Shown here: in pieces, positions 7,925 through 15,910 of the stretch | How the letters are laid out: every line of letters begins with the position of its first letter | Numbering within the stretch: the first letter of the stretch is position 1 | Source of the DNA: Desulfomonilia bacterium | GTDB lineage: Bacteria > Desulfobacterota > Desulfomonilia > UBA1062 | Length of the DNA stretch: 64,000 nucleotides | Assembly: GCA_036567785.1 (NCBI GenBank) | Contig: DATCTV010000037.1 | Span: forward strand, 186,001 to 250,000 | Reading direction: 5' to 3' | Made by a program: the position numbers and the translations under genes | The notes under the pieces: generated by a model | Databases searched by the model: none | Told to the model about the DNA's origin: nothing | Seen by the model: only the letters and a program-made list of their open reading frames with translations

Positions 7925-9325
7925 ATGGCGAACCTTCCAATATACGACAAGTACAAAGATTCCAATGTGACGTGGCTGGGTAAAATTCCAGCGCATTGGG
8001 AGCTACGCCGTGCCAAATACATTCTCAGGGAAAGAGATGAACGTTGGCAGGACGCCAAAGGCAACTTGTTGAGCGTTTCTCAATATACCGGGGTAACTAA
8101 CAGAAGAAAAAAAGAAGGAAGCAAAGACCCCGACACCAGGGCTGAGTCCCTAGTCGGATATAAGGTCGCGGAGACAAACGACCTTGTGGTCAACATCATG
8201 TTAGCCTGGAATGGGAGCCTTGGCGTATCATCGGCTCAAGGGGTTGTGAGTCCTGCCTATTGTGTATACAAATTTCAAGATGGTGTGCCATGGTACTACC
8301 ATAATCTTCTTCGCTGTACTCAGTATCGTTCAGAAATCAAAAGACGGTCAAGAGGTGTGGTTGAAAGCCGCCTTAGGATTTATTCAGATGATCTTTTTCG
8401 GTTGCAACTTATCAAGCCTTCGGAGGAAGAACAAACCCAAATCGTACGTTTCCTCGACTGGAAAACTGCTCAGATCAACAAATTCATCCGTAATAAGCGG
8501 CGGTTGATTGAGCTACTCAAGGAGCAGAAGCAGAACATTATCAACCAGGCAGTGACTCGAGGGCTCAATCCTAATGTCAAGCTCAAGCCCAGCGGCGTGG
8601 AATGGATCGGAGATATTCCGGAACATTGGGATGTAAGGAGAATAAAAACAGTAACAAAGATACTTCGTGGAAAATTTAGCCATCGACCGCGAAATGATGC
8701 CAGTTTGTATGATGGGATCTTTCCTTTTATTCAGACTGGAGATGTTGCAAGAGCTGGTAAATTTATTGTTGGATATAAGCAGACACTAAATGAAAAGGGA
8801 TTTTTTGTAAGCAAGCAATTTCCAAAAGGAACACTTACTATGACAATAGCTGCGAACATAGGCGATGTAGCGATCCTTGATTTTGACGCATGCTTTCCAG
8901 ACAGCATTGTTGGCTTTGTTCCAATCAAAAACGTATCTTTAGAATTCCTTTATTACACGTTTACAGCCATGAAAAAAGAATTTCTGAAAGAAGCTCCAGT
9001 CAATACACAGGGGAATCTGAATGTTGAAAGAATTGGTGCAATGTCAATTCCGCTTCCTGACTATGATACACAATGGGCTTTGGTAGATAATATTGAGAAA
9101 TCATCTGCACAAATCGACCAGACCATTTTCCGCGCAGAGCGTGAAATAGAGCTGATTAGCGAATACCGCACCCGTCTGATTTCAGATGTTGTTACAGGCA
9201 AGGTTGATGTGCGCGGCATCGACGTTCCCGATGTTGCTGAAGAAGATATATTGGCGCTGGATGTGGATGCTGCCGAGCCAGATGATGTAATTGAAGATAA
9301 GGAGGATATGGATAATGCCGGCTGA
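7925..9325 (+). CDS. hsdS: Type I restriction-modification specificity subunit HsdS
   Basis: 466 aa with the two-fold layout of HsdS. Each half begins with a similar segment (VTWLGKIPAHWELRRAKYI near 18-36 and VEWIGDIPEHWDVRRIKTV near 226-244) that opens a target recognition domain, and each ends in a conserved coiled coil (QINKFIRNKRRLIELLKEQK and QIDQTIFRAEREIELISEYR). Each recognition domain reads one half of a bipartite DNA target. The start ATG 7925 follows AGGAGGAAGG closely. The 3' end overlaps the DUF1016 gene by 11 nt. The target sequence cannot be deduced from the sequence alone. Confidence 0.94.
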   Translation: MANLPIYDKYKDSNVTWLGKIPAHWELRRAKYILRERDERWQDAKGNLLSVSQYTGVTNRRKKEGSKDPDTRAESLVGYKVAETNDLVVNIMLAWNGSLGVSSAQGVVSPAYCVYKFQDGVPWYYHNLLRCTQYRSEIKRRSRGVVESRLRIYSDDLFRLQLIKPSEEEQTQIVRFLDWKTAQINKFIRNKRRLIELLKEQKQNIINQAVTRGLNPNVKLKPSGVEWIGDIPEHWDVRRIKTVTKILRGKFSHRPRNDASLYDGIFPFIQTGDVARAGKFIVGYKQTLNEKGFFVSKQFPKGTLTMTIAANIGDVAILDFDACFPDSIVGFVPIKNVSLEFLYYTFTAMKKEFLKEAPVNTQGNLNVERIGAMSIPLPDYDTQWALVDNIEKSSAQIDQTIFRAEREIELISEYRTRLISDVVTGKVDVRGIDVPDVAEEDILALDVDAAEPDDVIEDKEDMDNAG

Positions 9326-10355
9326 CACCAACCAAACTAAGGGCATTGCAAAACATGGCGACTATTCGCGCCTGCTTTCTGAAATAAAAGATCGTATACG
9401 CGCCGCGCAGTATGAAGCGCTGAAAGCTGTCAACAAGGAGCTGGTCGGCCTTTACTGGGACATCGGTCGGATGATCGTGGAACGGCAGAATGCCGAGGGC
9501 TGGGGCAAATCTGTTGTAGAACGCTTGTCCACAGACCTGCAGAAAGAGTTTCCCGGGATTGGCGGTTTTTCCATTCAAAATCTCTGGTACATGCGGCAGT
9601 TCTATCAAGAATATCATGACACGCCAAAACTCCAACCACTGGTTGGAGAAATCGGCTGGAGCCACAATCTGGTGATTATGGGGCGCTGCAAGGACCCACT
9701 GGAGCGGGAGTTTTATATCCGCATGACCCGCAAGTTCGGCTGGTCGAAAAATGTTCTTGTTCACCAGATCGATAACCAGAGCTATGAAAAATCCATGATG
9801 GGTCAGACCAACTTTGACAAGGCGCTGACTCCGGAATTGCGAGCGCAGGCTAAATTAGCGGTGAAGGATGAGTATATTTTCGACTTTCTGGAGCTGGGCG
9901 AGAATCACAGCGAGCGGGAACTGGAACGGGCGCTGATCGCCCGAATCGAGGATTTCCTTCGGGCCATGGGCGGCATGTTCGCTTTCATGGGCAGTCAGTA
10001 CCGTCTGGAAGTGGATGGAGATGAATATTTCATAGACCTGCTGCTTTTTCACCGGCGGCTTAAATCTCTGGTGGCTATCGAACTGAAAATCGGCAAATTC
10101 ATGCCGGAGTTTGTCGGCAAGATTCAGTTCTACCTGACAGCCCTTGACCGACAGGTCAGACAGGAGGACGAAAATCCTTCCATTGGCATCATCCTCTGCA
10201 AGGAGAAAAACCGTACGGTTGTGGAATATGCGCTGTACGACGCCCGCAAGCCCATAGGCGTTGCGACCTATGAGATCACAAAGACCCTGCCCAAGGCGCT
10301 GAAAGGACAGTTGCCGTCGCCAAAAGAAATCGCCACATTGCTGGAGGACTTATGA
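9315..10355 (+). CDS. DUF1016 / YhcG-type PD-(D/E)XK nuclease domain protein
   Basis: 346 aa from ATG 9315, chosen because AAGGAGG lies about 10 nt upstream; the frame is open from TTG 9291. The N-terminal half (about 15-165) has the DUF1016 N-terminal pattern (YWDIGRMIVERQ, GFSIQNLWYMRQFY). The C-terminal half is a PD-(D/E)XK nuclease fold with D241 (YFIDLLLFHRRLK), E256-L-K258 (AIELK) and Q271 in KIQFYLTAL. Family members are common next to type I R-M genes, but their role is poorly known; accessory defence or repair has been proposed. It overlaps hsdS and hsdR by a few bases and is clearly co-transcribed. Confidence 0.85.
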   Translation: MPADTNQTKGIAKHGDYSRLLSEIKDRIRAAQYEALKAVNKELVGLYWDIGRMIVERQNAEGWGKSVVERLSTDLQKEFPGIGGFSIQNLWYMRQFYQEYHDTPKLQPLVGEIGWSHNLVIMGRCKDPLEREFYIRMTRKFGWSKNVLVHQIDNQSYEKSMMGQTNFDKALTPELRAQAKLAVKDEYIFDFLELGENHSERELERALIARIEDFLRAMGGMFAFMGSQYRLEVDGDEYFIDLLLFHRRLKSLVAIELKIGKFMPEFVGKIQFYLTALDRQVRQEDENPSIGIILCKEKNRTVVEYALYDARKPIGVATYEITKTLPKALKGQLPSPKEIATLLEDL

Positions 10356-13342
10356 AACCGACCGACACCAGCGAAAAAGGCCTGGAATCGATCATTGTCG
10401 CTTCTCTTGTGGAGGAAGCAGGCTATGTTCAAGGCGATTCTAAGGACTATGACCGGGAGCATGCTGTAGATTTATCTAAGTTGCTGCAATTTCTCGCCGC
10501 CACTCAGCCAGATGCTTATGAAGAGCTCGGCATAGGCGATGAAGGCCCCAGGCGCACCCAGTTCCTCCACCGGCTGCAGGGCGAGATCGCCAAGCGCGGA
10601 GTGGTGGATATGCTGCGTAGCGGCATCAAGCACGGCCCATCTCATATTGATTTATTTTATTGCACACCTACACCAGGGAATGTGAAGGCGGCTGAAAGAT
10701 TCGTTGCAAACATTTTCAGCGTTACCCGCCAGCTACGCTACAGCCGTGTCGATAGTGCGCTTGCCCTCGACATGGCCGTGTTCATAAACGGTCTGCCCAT
10801 AGCCACTTTCGAACTCAAAAACAAGCTCACCAAGCAGACGGTTCTTGATGCCGTCGCTCAGTATCAGCGAGACCGCGACCCTAAGGAACTGCTATTTCAG
10901 TTTGGCCGCTGCGCCGTACATTTTGCCGTGGACGATCATGAAGTACGTTTCTGCACCCATCTAAAGGCCAAGGGCTCATGGTTTCTGCCTTTTAACAAAG
11001 GCTACGGTGACGGCGCAGGCAATCCGCCAAACCCTGCCGGACTGGCCACCGACTATCTATGGAAGGAAACTCTATCGAAGGAAGGCCTGACCGACATCCT
11101 GGAAAACTATGCCCAGATAGTTGAGGAAAAGGACGAGAAGACCGGAAAGAAAAAATACAAACAGATATTCCCGCGCTATCACCAATTAAAGGTAGTGCGT
11201 ATGCTGCTGGAAGACGCCGGTGAAAAAGGCGTTGGCAGACGCTATCTGATCCAGCACTCGGCAGGCAGCGGAAAGAGCAATTCAATAGCCTGGCTAACGC
11301 ATCAGCTTGTGGGACTTGAGCAGGGCAGCAAGGCACTGTTTGATTCCGTCATCGTGGTCACAGACCGTAAGGTGCTCGACAAGCAGATCCGAGATACCAT
11401 CAAAAGATTTGCACAAGTATCGGCCACGGTCGGCCATGCAGAAAACTCAGGCGATCTGCGCCGGTTCCTCAAGGCCGGGAAAAAGATCATAATTACCACT
11501 GTGCAGAAGTTCCCGTTTATCCTCGACGAGATAGGCAATGAACACCGCAAGAGCAAATTTGCCATCATCATTGACGAAGCCCACTCCAGCCAGGGCGGCA
11601 AGGCGACCAAAGCAATGAATATGGCTGTGGCGGAGAAGATGGAAGAATATAAAACTGAATGGGATGAACTTGACACTGAAGACAAGATCAACAGAATCAT
11701 GGAAGGCCGGAAGATGGTGACTAACGCCAGCTATTTCGCCTTCACAGCCACCCCAAAGAATAAAACCCTGGAAATATTTGGCGAGTCGGACCCGCAGCCG
11801 GACGGCGCTGTAAAGCATTGCCCGTTCCACAGCTATACAATGAAACAGGCCATCCAGGAGGGCTTCATACTCGATGTACTGAAAGATTATACACCGGTTG
11901 AGAGCTATTACCGCCTGGCCAAGACGGTGGAAGACGATCCGCTTTTCGATGCCAATAAGGCTCAGAAAAAGCTGAGACGTTATGTTGAATCCCATGAACA
12001 TGCCATCCGTGAGAAGGCCGAAATCATGGTGGATCATTTCCACACGCAGGTGATCGGACACAACAAGATCGGCGGGCAGGCCCGGGCAATGGTCATCACT
12101 AATGGCATCGTGCGGGCCATCCAGTATTTTCATGCCTTCAAGGATTATCTAAAAGAGCGCAAGAGCCCCTATGAGCCTATTGTGGCTTTTTCAGGAGAAC
12201 ACGAATACGGGGGCAAGAAGGTGACCGAAGCGACGCTGAACGGTTTTCCCAGCAGCCAGATTCCGGAGAAGATTCAGCAGAACCCTTACCGCTTCTTGAT
12301 CGTTGCCGACAAATACCAGACAGGATACGATGAGCCCTTGCTTCACACAATGTACGTGGACAAGGCTCTCTCAGGCATAAAAGCGGTGCAGACCCTTTCG
12401 CGTCTTAATCGCGCCCATCCGCAGAAGTATGACACCTTTGTTCTCGATTTTTACAATGACTCTGAAATCATCCAGAAGTCATTTGAACCATATTACCGCA
12501 CTACCATCCTCAGCGAAGAGACTGACCCCAACAAGCTTCACGACCTCAAGTCGGACTTGGACGGCTGCCAGGTCTACTCGCAAGAGCAGATCGACGACTT
12601 GGTAGAGTTCTACCTTGGCGGGGCGGATCGCGATAAGCTCGACCCTATTCTGGATGCATGTGTGGCTATCTACAACGCCGATCTCGATGAGAATAAACAG
12701 GTTGACTTCAAAGGCAAGGCCAAGGCCTTCGTGCGCACCTACGGCTTTCTGGCTTCTATCCTGCCTTACTCGAATGCCGACTGGGAGAAGCTTTCGATCT
12801 TCCTTAACTTCCTGATTCCCAAACTTCCGGCGCCAAAAGAAGATGATCTGTCACGGGGCATCCTGGAAGCCATTGACATGGACAGCTATCGGGTTGAGGT
12901 AAAAACCAGCATGAAAATCAGTCTTACGGATCAGGATGCCGAAGTTGGACCGGTTCCGACCAGCGGCGGCGGCCGTAAACCGGAACCGGAACTGGACCAA
13001 CTTAGCAATATCATCAAAGCGTTCAACGACCAGTTCGGCAACATCGAATGGAAGGACGGCGATAAGATTAGCAAGGTCATCGCCGAAGAAATTCCTGCCA
13101 AGGTGGCGGCGGATGCGGCCTATCAGAATGCAATGAAGAACAACGATAAAAAGACCGCCCGCATCGAACATGATGCTGCGCTGCAGCGGGTCATGATCGA
13201 CCTGCTGGCCGACCACACCGAACTATTCAAGCAGTTCAGCGACAACCCGTCGTTTAAAAAATGGCTGGGCGACACCATCTTCGGTGTGACTTACCGGCAA
13301 CAGGTAGGACAATCAGATACAGAGCTGAGCCATGGACGTTAA
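10352..13342 (+). CDS. hsdR: Type I restriction endonuclease subunit HsdR
   Basis: 996 aa. An N-terminal PD-(D/E)XK nuclease is seen with D140 (ALDMAVFING), E154-L-K156 (FELKN) and Q170 in VAQYQRD. It is followed by SF2 translocase motifs: Walker A AGSGKS (304-309), DEAH (408-411) and TAT (465-467, FAFTATPKN). The C-terminal helical region should dock on the HsdM2-HsdS core. The complex translocates unmethylated DNA and cuts at a distance. All catalytic residues are present, so the system looks functional. The start overlaps the DUF1016 stop by 4 nt (ATGA). Confidence 0.95.
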   Translation: MKPTDTSEKGLESIIVASLVEEAGYVQGDSKDYDREHAVDLSKLLQFLAATQPDAYEELGIGDEGPRRTQFLHRLQGEIAKRGVVDMLRSGIKHGPSHIDLFYCTPTPGNVKAAERFVANIFSVTRQLRYSRVDSALALDMAVFINGLPIATFELKNKLTKQTVLDAVAQYQRDRDPKELLFQFGRCAVHFAVDDHEVRFCTHLKAKGSWFLPFNKGYGDGAGNPPNPAGLATDYLWKETLSKEGLTDILENYAQIVEEKDEKTGKKKYKQIFPRYHQLKVVRMLLEDAGEKGVGRRYLIQHSAGSGKSNSIAWLTHQLVGLEQGSKALFDSVIVVTDRKVLDKQIRDTIKRFAQVSATVGHAENSGDLRRFLKAGKKIIITTVQKFPFILDEIGNEHRKSKFAIIIDEAHSSQGGKATKAMNMAVAEKMEEYKTEWDELDTEDKINRIMEGRKMVTNASYFAFTATPKNKTLEIFGESDPQPDGAVKHCPFHSYTMKQAIQEGFILDVLKDYTPVESYYRLAKTVEDDPLFDANKAQKKLRRYVESHEHAIREKAEIMVDHFHTQVIGHNKIGGQARAMVITNGIVRAIQYFHAFKDYLKERKSPYEPIVAFSGEHEYGGKKVTEATLNGFPSSQIPEKIQQNPYRFLIVADKYQTGYDEPLLHTMYVDKALSGIKAVQTLSRLNRAHPQKYDTFVLDFYNDSEIIQKSFEPYYRTTILSEETDPNKLHDLKSDLDGCQVYSQEQIDDLVEFYLGGADRDKLDPILDACVAIYNADLDENKQVDFKGKAKAFVRTYGFLASILPYSNADWEKLSIFLNFLIPKLPAPKEDDLSRGILEAIDMDSYRVEVKTSMKISLTDQDAEVGPVPTSGGGRKPEPELDQLSNIIKAFNDQFGNIEWKDGDKISKVIAEEIPAKVAADAAYQNAMKNNDKKTARIEHDAALQRVMIDLLADHTELFKQFSDNPSFKKWLGDTIFGVTYRQQVGQSDTELSHGR

Positions 13343-13397
13343 ATCAGCCGCAATTAAGATGATGAATGGTGAACTGCTTACTATGCTACTGAAGTGA
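13332..13397 (+). other. Short ORF overlapping the hsdR end, possible gene remnant
   Basis: An ATG inside the hsdR terminus opens 21 codons (MDVKSAAIKMMNGELLTMLLK). The overlap resembles the coupled starts seen between the other genes of this operon. It could be the 5' stub of a gene lost by a frameshift or deletion in the 13398-13618 gap, or simple chance. No further reading frame of note follows in the gap. Confidence 0.2.
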
Positions 13398-13498
13398 CTC
13401 CAGTGCTTTTTGGTTTGTTGAAATTAAGTATTAATGCTGAGAGTTTCAGATGGTCAGATTTCCTTGTAATCCGAGCGGTCTAACCAGCTGTGTTTTCA

Positions 13499-13514
13499 TT
13501 TAGAATATTCTAAA
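13499..13514. promoter_or_regulatory. 16-bp perfect palindrome in the hsdR-downstream gap
   Basis: TTTAGAATATTCTAAA reads identically on both strands. It lies about 105 nt before the small gene at 13619, in an otherwise empty AT-rich gap of some 275 nt. A dimeric repressor site is a reasonable guess; no promoter hexamers stand out beside it. Confidence 0.35.
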
Positions 13515-13618
13515 ACATCCATTAAATCATAAAATTAGACAATTTGCAGGGCTTGATCTATGGAGAGATGCATCTGCCAGGTTACTGGAGAAATTTTAAA
13601 CAACAAAAGGGTGCTTAA

Positions 13619-13852
13619 ATGAGAAAACAAAATGTGCTGGCGTTATATGACCATGGATCATGCAGTTCAGTGTTCTTCGCCGGTATCGATAATCAGAAGA
13701 ACTCAGGCTTTATGGGCAAATGCCCCAACCCTGACTGCAGTAAACCGGTGAAATTGAACCCTACTGCACTCTTTAATTCCATCGACAAGGCCCGCCGGGC
13801 ATACATCAGAAAGATCAAGAGCGGCAATAAACCCGTTTTCTGGTATGCCTGA
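13619..13852 (+). CDS. Small protein of unknown function at the island end
   Basis: 77 aa, not recognised. AAGGG sits about 8 nt before ATG 13619. The sequence has one CPNPDC motif (residues 35-40), an extra Cys at 15 and a basic helix near 56-68 (KARRAYIRKIKSG). A single CxxxxC pair gives only weak support for metal binding. It lies between the R-M operon and tRNA-Leu, with its own upstream palindrome, so it may be a separate accessory gene of the island. Confidence 0.5.
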   Translation: MRKQNVLALYDHGSCSSVFFAGIDNQKNSGFMGKCPNPDCSKPVKLNPTALFNSIDKARRAYIRKIKSGNKPVFWYA

Positions 13853-13894
13853 TAATATGCGTGTGTGATATTTTCTGGTATAAGTTAAAAGTCT

Positions 13895-13979
13895 TGGTGC
13901 GAGAGAAGGGACTTGAACCCCCACGGATCACTCCACCAGATCCTAAGTCTGGCGCGTCTGCCAGTTCCGCCACTCTCGC
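13895..13979 (-). tRNA. tRNA-Leu (anticodon UAG)
   Basis: An 85-nt class II tRNA on the minus strand. Acceptor GCGAGAG pairs with CTCTCGC; the anticodon stem CCAGA/TCTGG holds the loop CTTAGGA, giving UAG for CUA codons. A long variable arm (GTGGAGTGATCCGT region) and a T loop TTCAAGT are present. The 3' CCA is encoded, unlike in the other two tRNAs here. Its 3' end also faces the restriction island. Confidence 0.95.
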
Positions 13980-13989
13980 CCGTTCCCCT

Positions 13990-14018
13990 TCTATCAGCAT
14001 GAGGGCCTGTTTTGTCAA
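13990..14018 (-). promoter_or_regulatory. Probable promoter of tRNA-Leu
   Basis: On the minus strand a perfect -35 TTGACA (14018-14013) is followed after 17 nt by GATAGA (13995-13990). The predicted start is a few bases before the tRNA. The -10 box is weak, so confidence is moderate. Confidence 0.4.
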
Positions 14019-14061
14019 GAATCTTTTCGAAATATAACCGGCAGCTTTTATTGATGCCCTC

Positions 14062-15033
14062 TCAGGACGACAGATAGGCATCCTTCATAAGATAGTCCTG
14101 AATATATTCCCTGACGGCCTTTTCAATGGAAGCAGGTTCTGTTTTATATCCTGCCTTCTTCAGCTTTGAAATATCGGCTTGGGTATAATACTGATATTTG
14201 TCCCTCAATATTTCAGGCATGTCGATAAAGTCTATTTGAGGCTCCATATTGAGTGCTGAGAACATGGCGTTTGCGAGATCAAGCCATGTCCGGGCCTGAC
14301 CTGCGCCTACATTGAAAATTCCAGAGACGCTGTGATTATCCAGAAAAAAGAGGACGGCCCTGACCGCATCCTTTACATAGATGAAGTCCCTTTTCTGACA
14401 GCCGTCCTTGTATTCCGGATTATGTGATTTGAAGAGCCTAAGTCTTCCGGTTTCTTTTATCTGTGCATAACCCTTGTGGACAAAGCTTCTCATATCAGCC
14501 TTGTGATATTCGTTCGGGCCATAGACATTGAAGAATTTCAAGCCTGCAATTGTAGATAGAAGCCCCATTCTTTTCGCCCAAAGGTCGAAGAGATGCTTTG
14601 AATAGCCGTACATGTTGAGGGGAATAAGTTCTTCGATGCGCGCTTCATCATCTGAAAAACCTTTCAAGCCATCGCCGTAGGTGGCTGCCGATGAGGCGTA
14701 AATGAACCTGACGCCTTTGTCTGCGCAGAATAGGGCTAGGTCTTTTGTATATTGAAAGTTGTTTCTGATGAGGTAGGTTGCATCCGCTTCCGTTGTGGAG
14801 GAGCAGGCCCCCATGTGGATCACGGCGTCTAGCTCGGGAAGTGAGCCCGAGTGAAGCTGTGCCGAAAAATCGTCTTTTTCCCTGTAATCCGCGAAAGAAA
14901 GGCCTCTAAGGTTTTTCCATTTTGATGAGGTCCCCAGATGATCCACTGCAAGAATATCATTCATGCCCCTCTGATTGAGCGCATGTATGATTGCACTGCC
15001 GATAAAACCTGCCCCGCCCGTGACTGCTATCAA
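14062..15033 (-). CDS. hldD: ADP-L-glycero-D-manno-heptose 6-epimerase
   Basis: 323 aa, the normal length for HldD. The Rossmann motif GGAGFIG (6-12) binds NADP, and the extended-SDR catalytic pair Y142-x3-K146 (MYGYSK) is intact, together with the HldD-like segment HMGACSSTTE near 73-82. It epimerises ADP-D-glycero-D-manno-heptose to the L,D form used in the LPS inner core. The start appears to be TTG 15033, with AAGGAG 6 nt upstream. It is the last gene of a minus-strand run, 10 nt after an SDR gene, and points to an LPS with heptose. Confidence 0.93.
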   Translation of the reverse strand: MIAVTGGAGFIGSAIIHALNQRGMNDILAVDHLGTSSKWKNLRGLSFADYREKDDFSAQLHSGSLPELDAVIHMGACSSTTEADATYLIRNNFQYTKDLALFCADKGVRFIYASSAATYGDGLKGFSDDEARIEELIPLNMYGYSKHLFDLWAKRMGLLSTIAGLKFFNVYGPNEYHKADMRSFVHKGYAQIKETGRLRLFKSHNPEYKDGCQKRDFIYVKDAVRAVLFFLDNHSVSGIFNVGAGQARTWLDLANAMFSALNMEPQIDFIDMPEILRDKYQYYTQADISKLKKAGYKTEPASIEKAVREYIQDYLMKDAYLSS

Positions 15034-15043
15034 TTATGACTCC

Positions 15044-15889
15044 TTATTTCCCCGCGTGCTCCGAACCGGGACGGCCGACCCATTCTTTCATACCCCTGGC
15101 CAGACCCATGAGAAGCAGCACCCTGCCCATTATGAAATCCGGCAGAAGCGCCCTGGAAATCACACCGATGTGAAGCATGGGAGGAATTTTTATTACATTG
15201 CGGCCTTTCTTGAGAGCCTTTTCCACGATGGCCTCGGCGACCGTGTCATGCTTTTCTATCCTGGGCACTATCAGTTCTCCCAGGAAGTTCAGTCTGCCGC
15301 CTTCGAACATGCCTGTCTTAAGGAAATGAGGGTGGATCGATGTATATCTGATATTCTTCTTGTCCAGTATGGCCTCGAACCTGAGTGATTCGGTCAGACC
15401 CCACACGGCCCATTTCGTTGCGCAGTAAACTGCAAGGTCGGGTACGCCGATAACGCCTGCAGCGGATGATATGTTTACAATATGACCCAGGTTGCGTTTG
15501 TACATTCCCGGCAGGAATGCCTGGATCGTGTAGTACATTGACGTAAGGTTGACGTCCGTCTCCCTTTCCCAGTCTTCGACCGGGCGGCTGCAGAACCTGC
15601 CGGTTTTGACGAAGCCTGCGTTATTGACAAGGATATCCACCTGGCCCATGTCTTTTTCGGCCTGTGCTGCAAGTTCTTTTACCCTGTTTTTGTCAGTGAC
15701 ATCACATTGATAGGCAAAGACCTTTCCTCCTCCCAGCCTTTCAAGATCAGATTTTGCATCCTTGAGGGCTTTTTCGTTCATGTCCCAAAAAGAGACATCG
15801 CAGCCATTCATGAGGAGCCTTCTGCAGGTTGCAAACCCGATTCCCATTGCACCGCCCGTAACAACAGCTTTTTTGCCCCTTAAATCCAT
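15044..15889 (-). CDS. Short-chain dehydrogenase/reductase
   Basis: 281 aa classical SDR. The cofactor motif TGGAMGIG (11-18), NNAG (VDILVNNAGF) and the catalytic Ser and Tyr-x3-Lys (NISSAAGVIG, VYCATKWA) are all visible. The C-terminal part has a hydrophobic stretch (IGVISRALLPDFIMGRVLLLMGLA), as in membrane-associated members acting on lipid substrates. The start ATG 15889 follows AGGAGG at 8 nt. The substrate is unknown. It lies between a glucan phosphorylase and hldD, probably in one transcript. Confidence 0.85.
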   Translation of the reverse strand: MDLRGKKAVVTGGAMGIGFATCRRLLMNGCDVSFWDMNEKALKDAKSDLERLGGGKVFAYQCDVTDKNRVKELAAQAEKDMGQVDILVNNAGFVKTGRFCSRPVEDWERETDVNLTSMYYTIQAFLPGMYKRNLGHIVNISSAAGVIGVPDLAVYCATKWAVWGLTESLRFEAILDKKNIRYTSIHPHFLKTGMFEGGRLNFLGELIVPRIEKHDTVAEAIVEKALKKGRNVIKIPPMLHIGVISRALLPDFIMGRVLLLMGLARGMKEWVGRPGSEHAGK

Positions 15890-15910
15890 TTTATCGCCTC
15901 CTTTTTTATT

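Noticed and set aside
4780-13894. Attachment-site direct repeats at the island ends
   Set aside because: I looked for a second copy of the tRNA-Ala or tRNA-Leu 3' end at the opposite border and saw none by eye. No integrase is present either.
13815-14081. Open frame across tRNA-Leu reading RVAELADAPDLGSGG
   Set aside because: Another common artefact of a tRNA-Leu gene read as protein.
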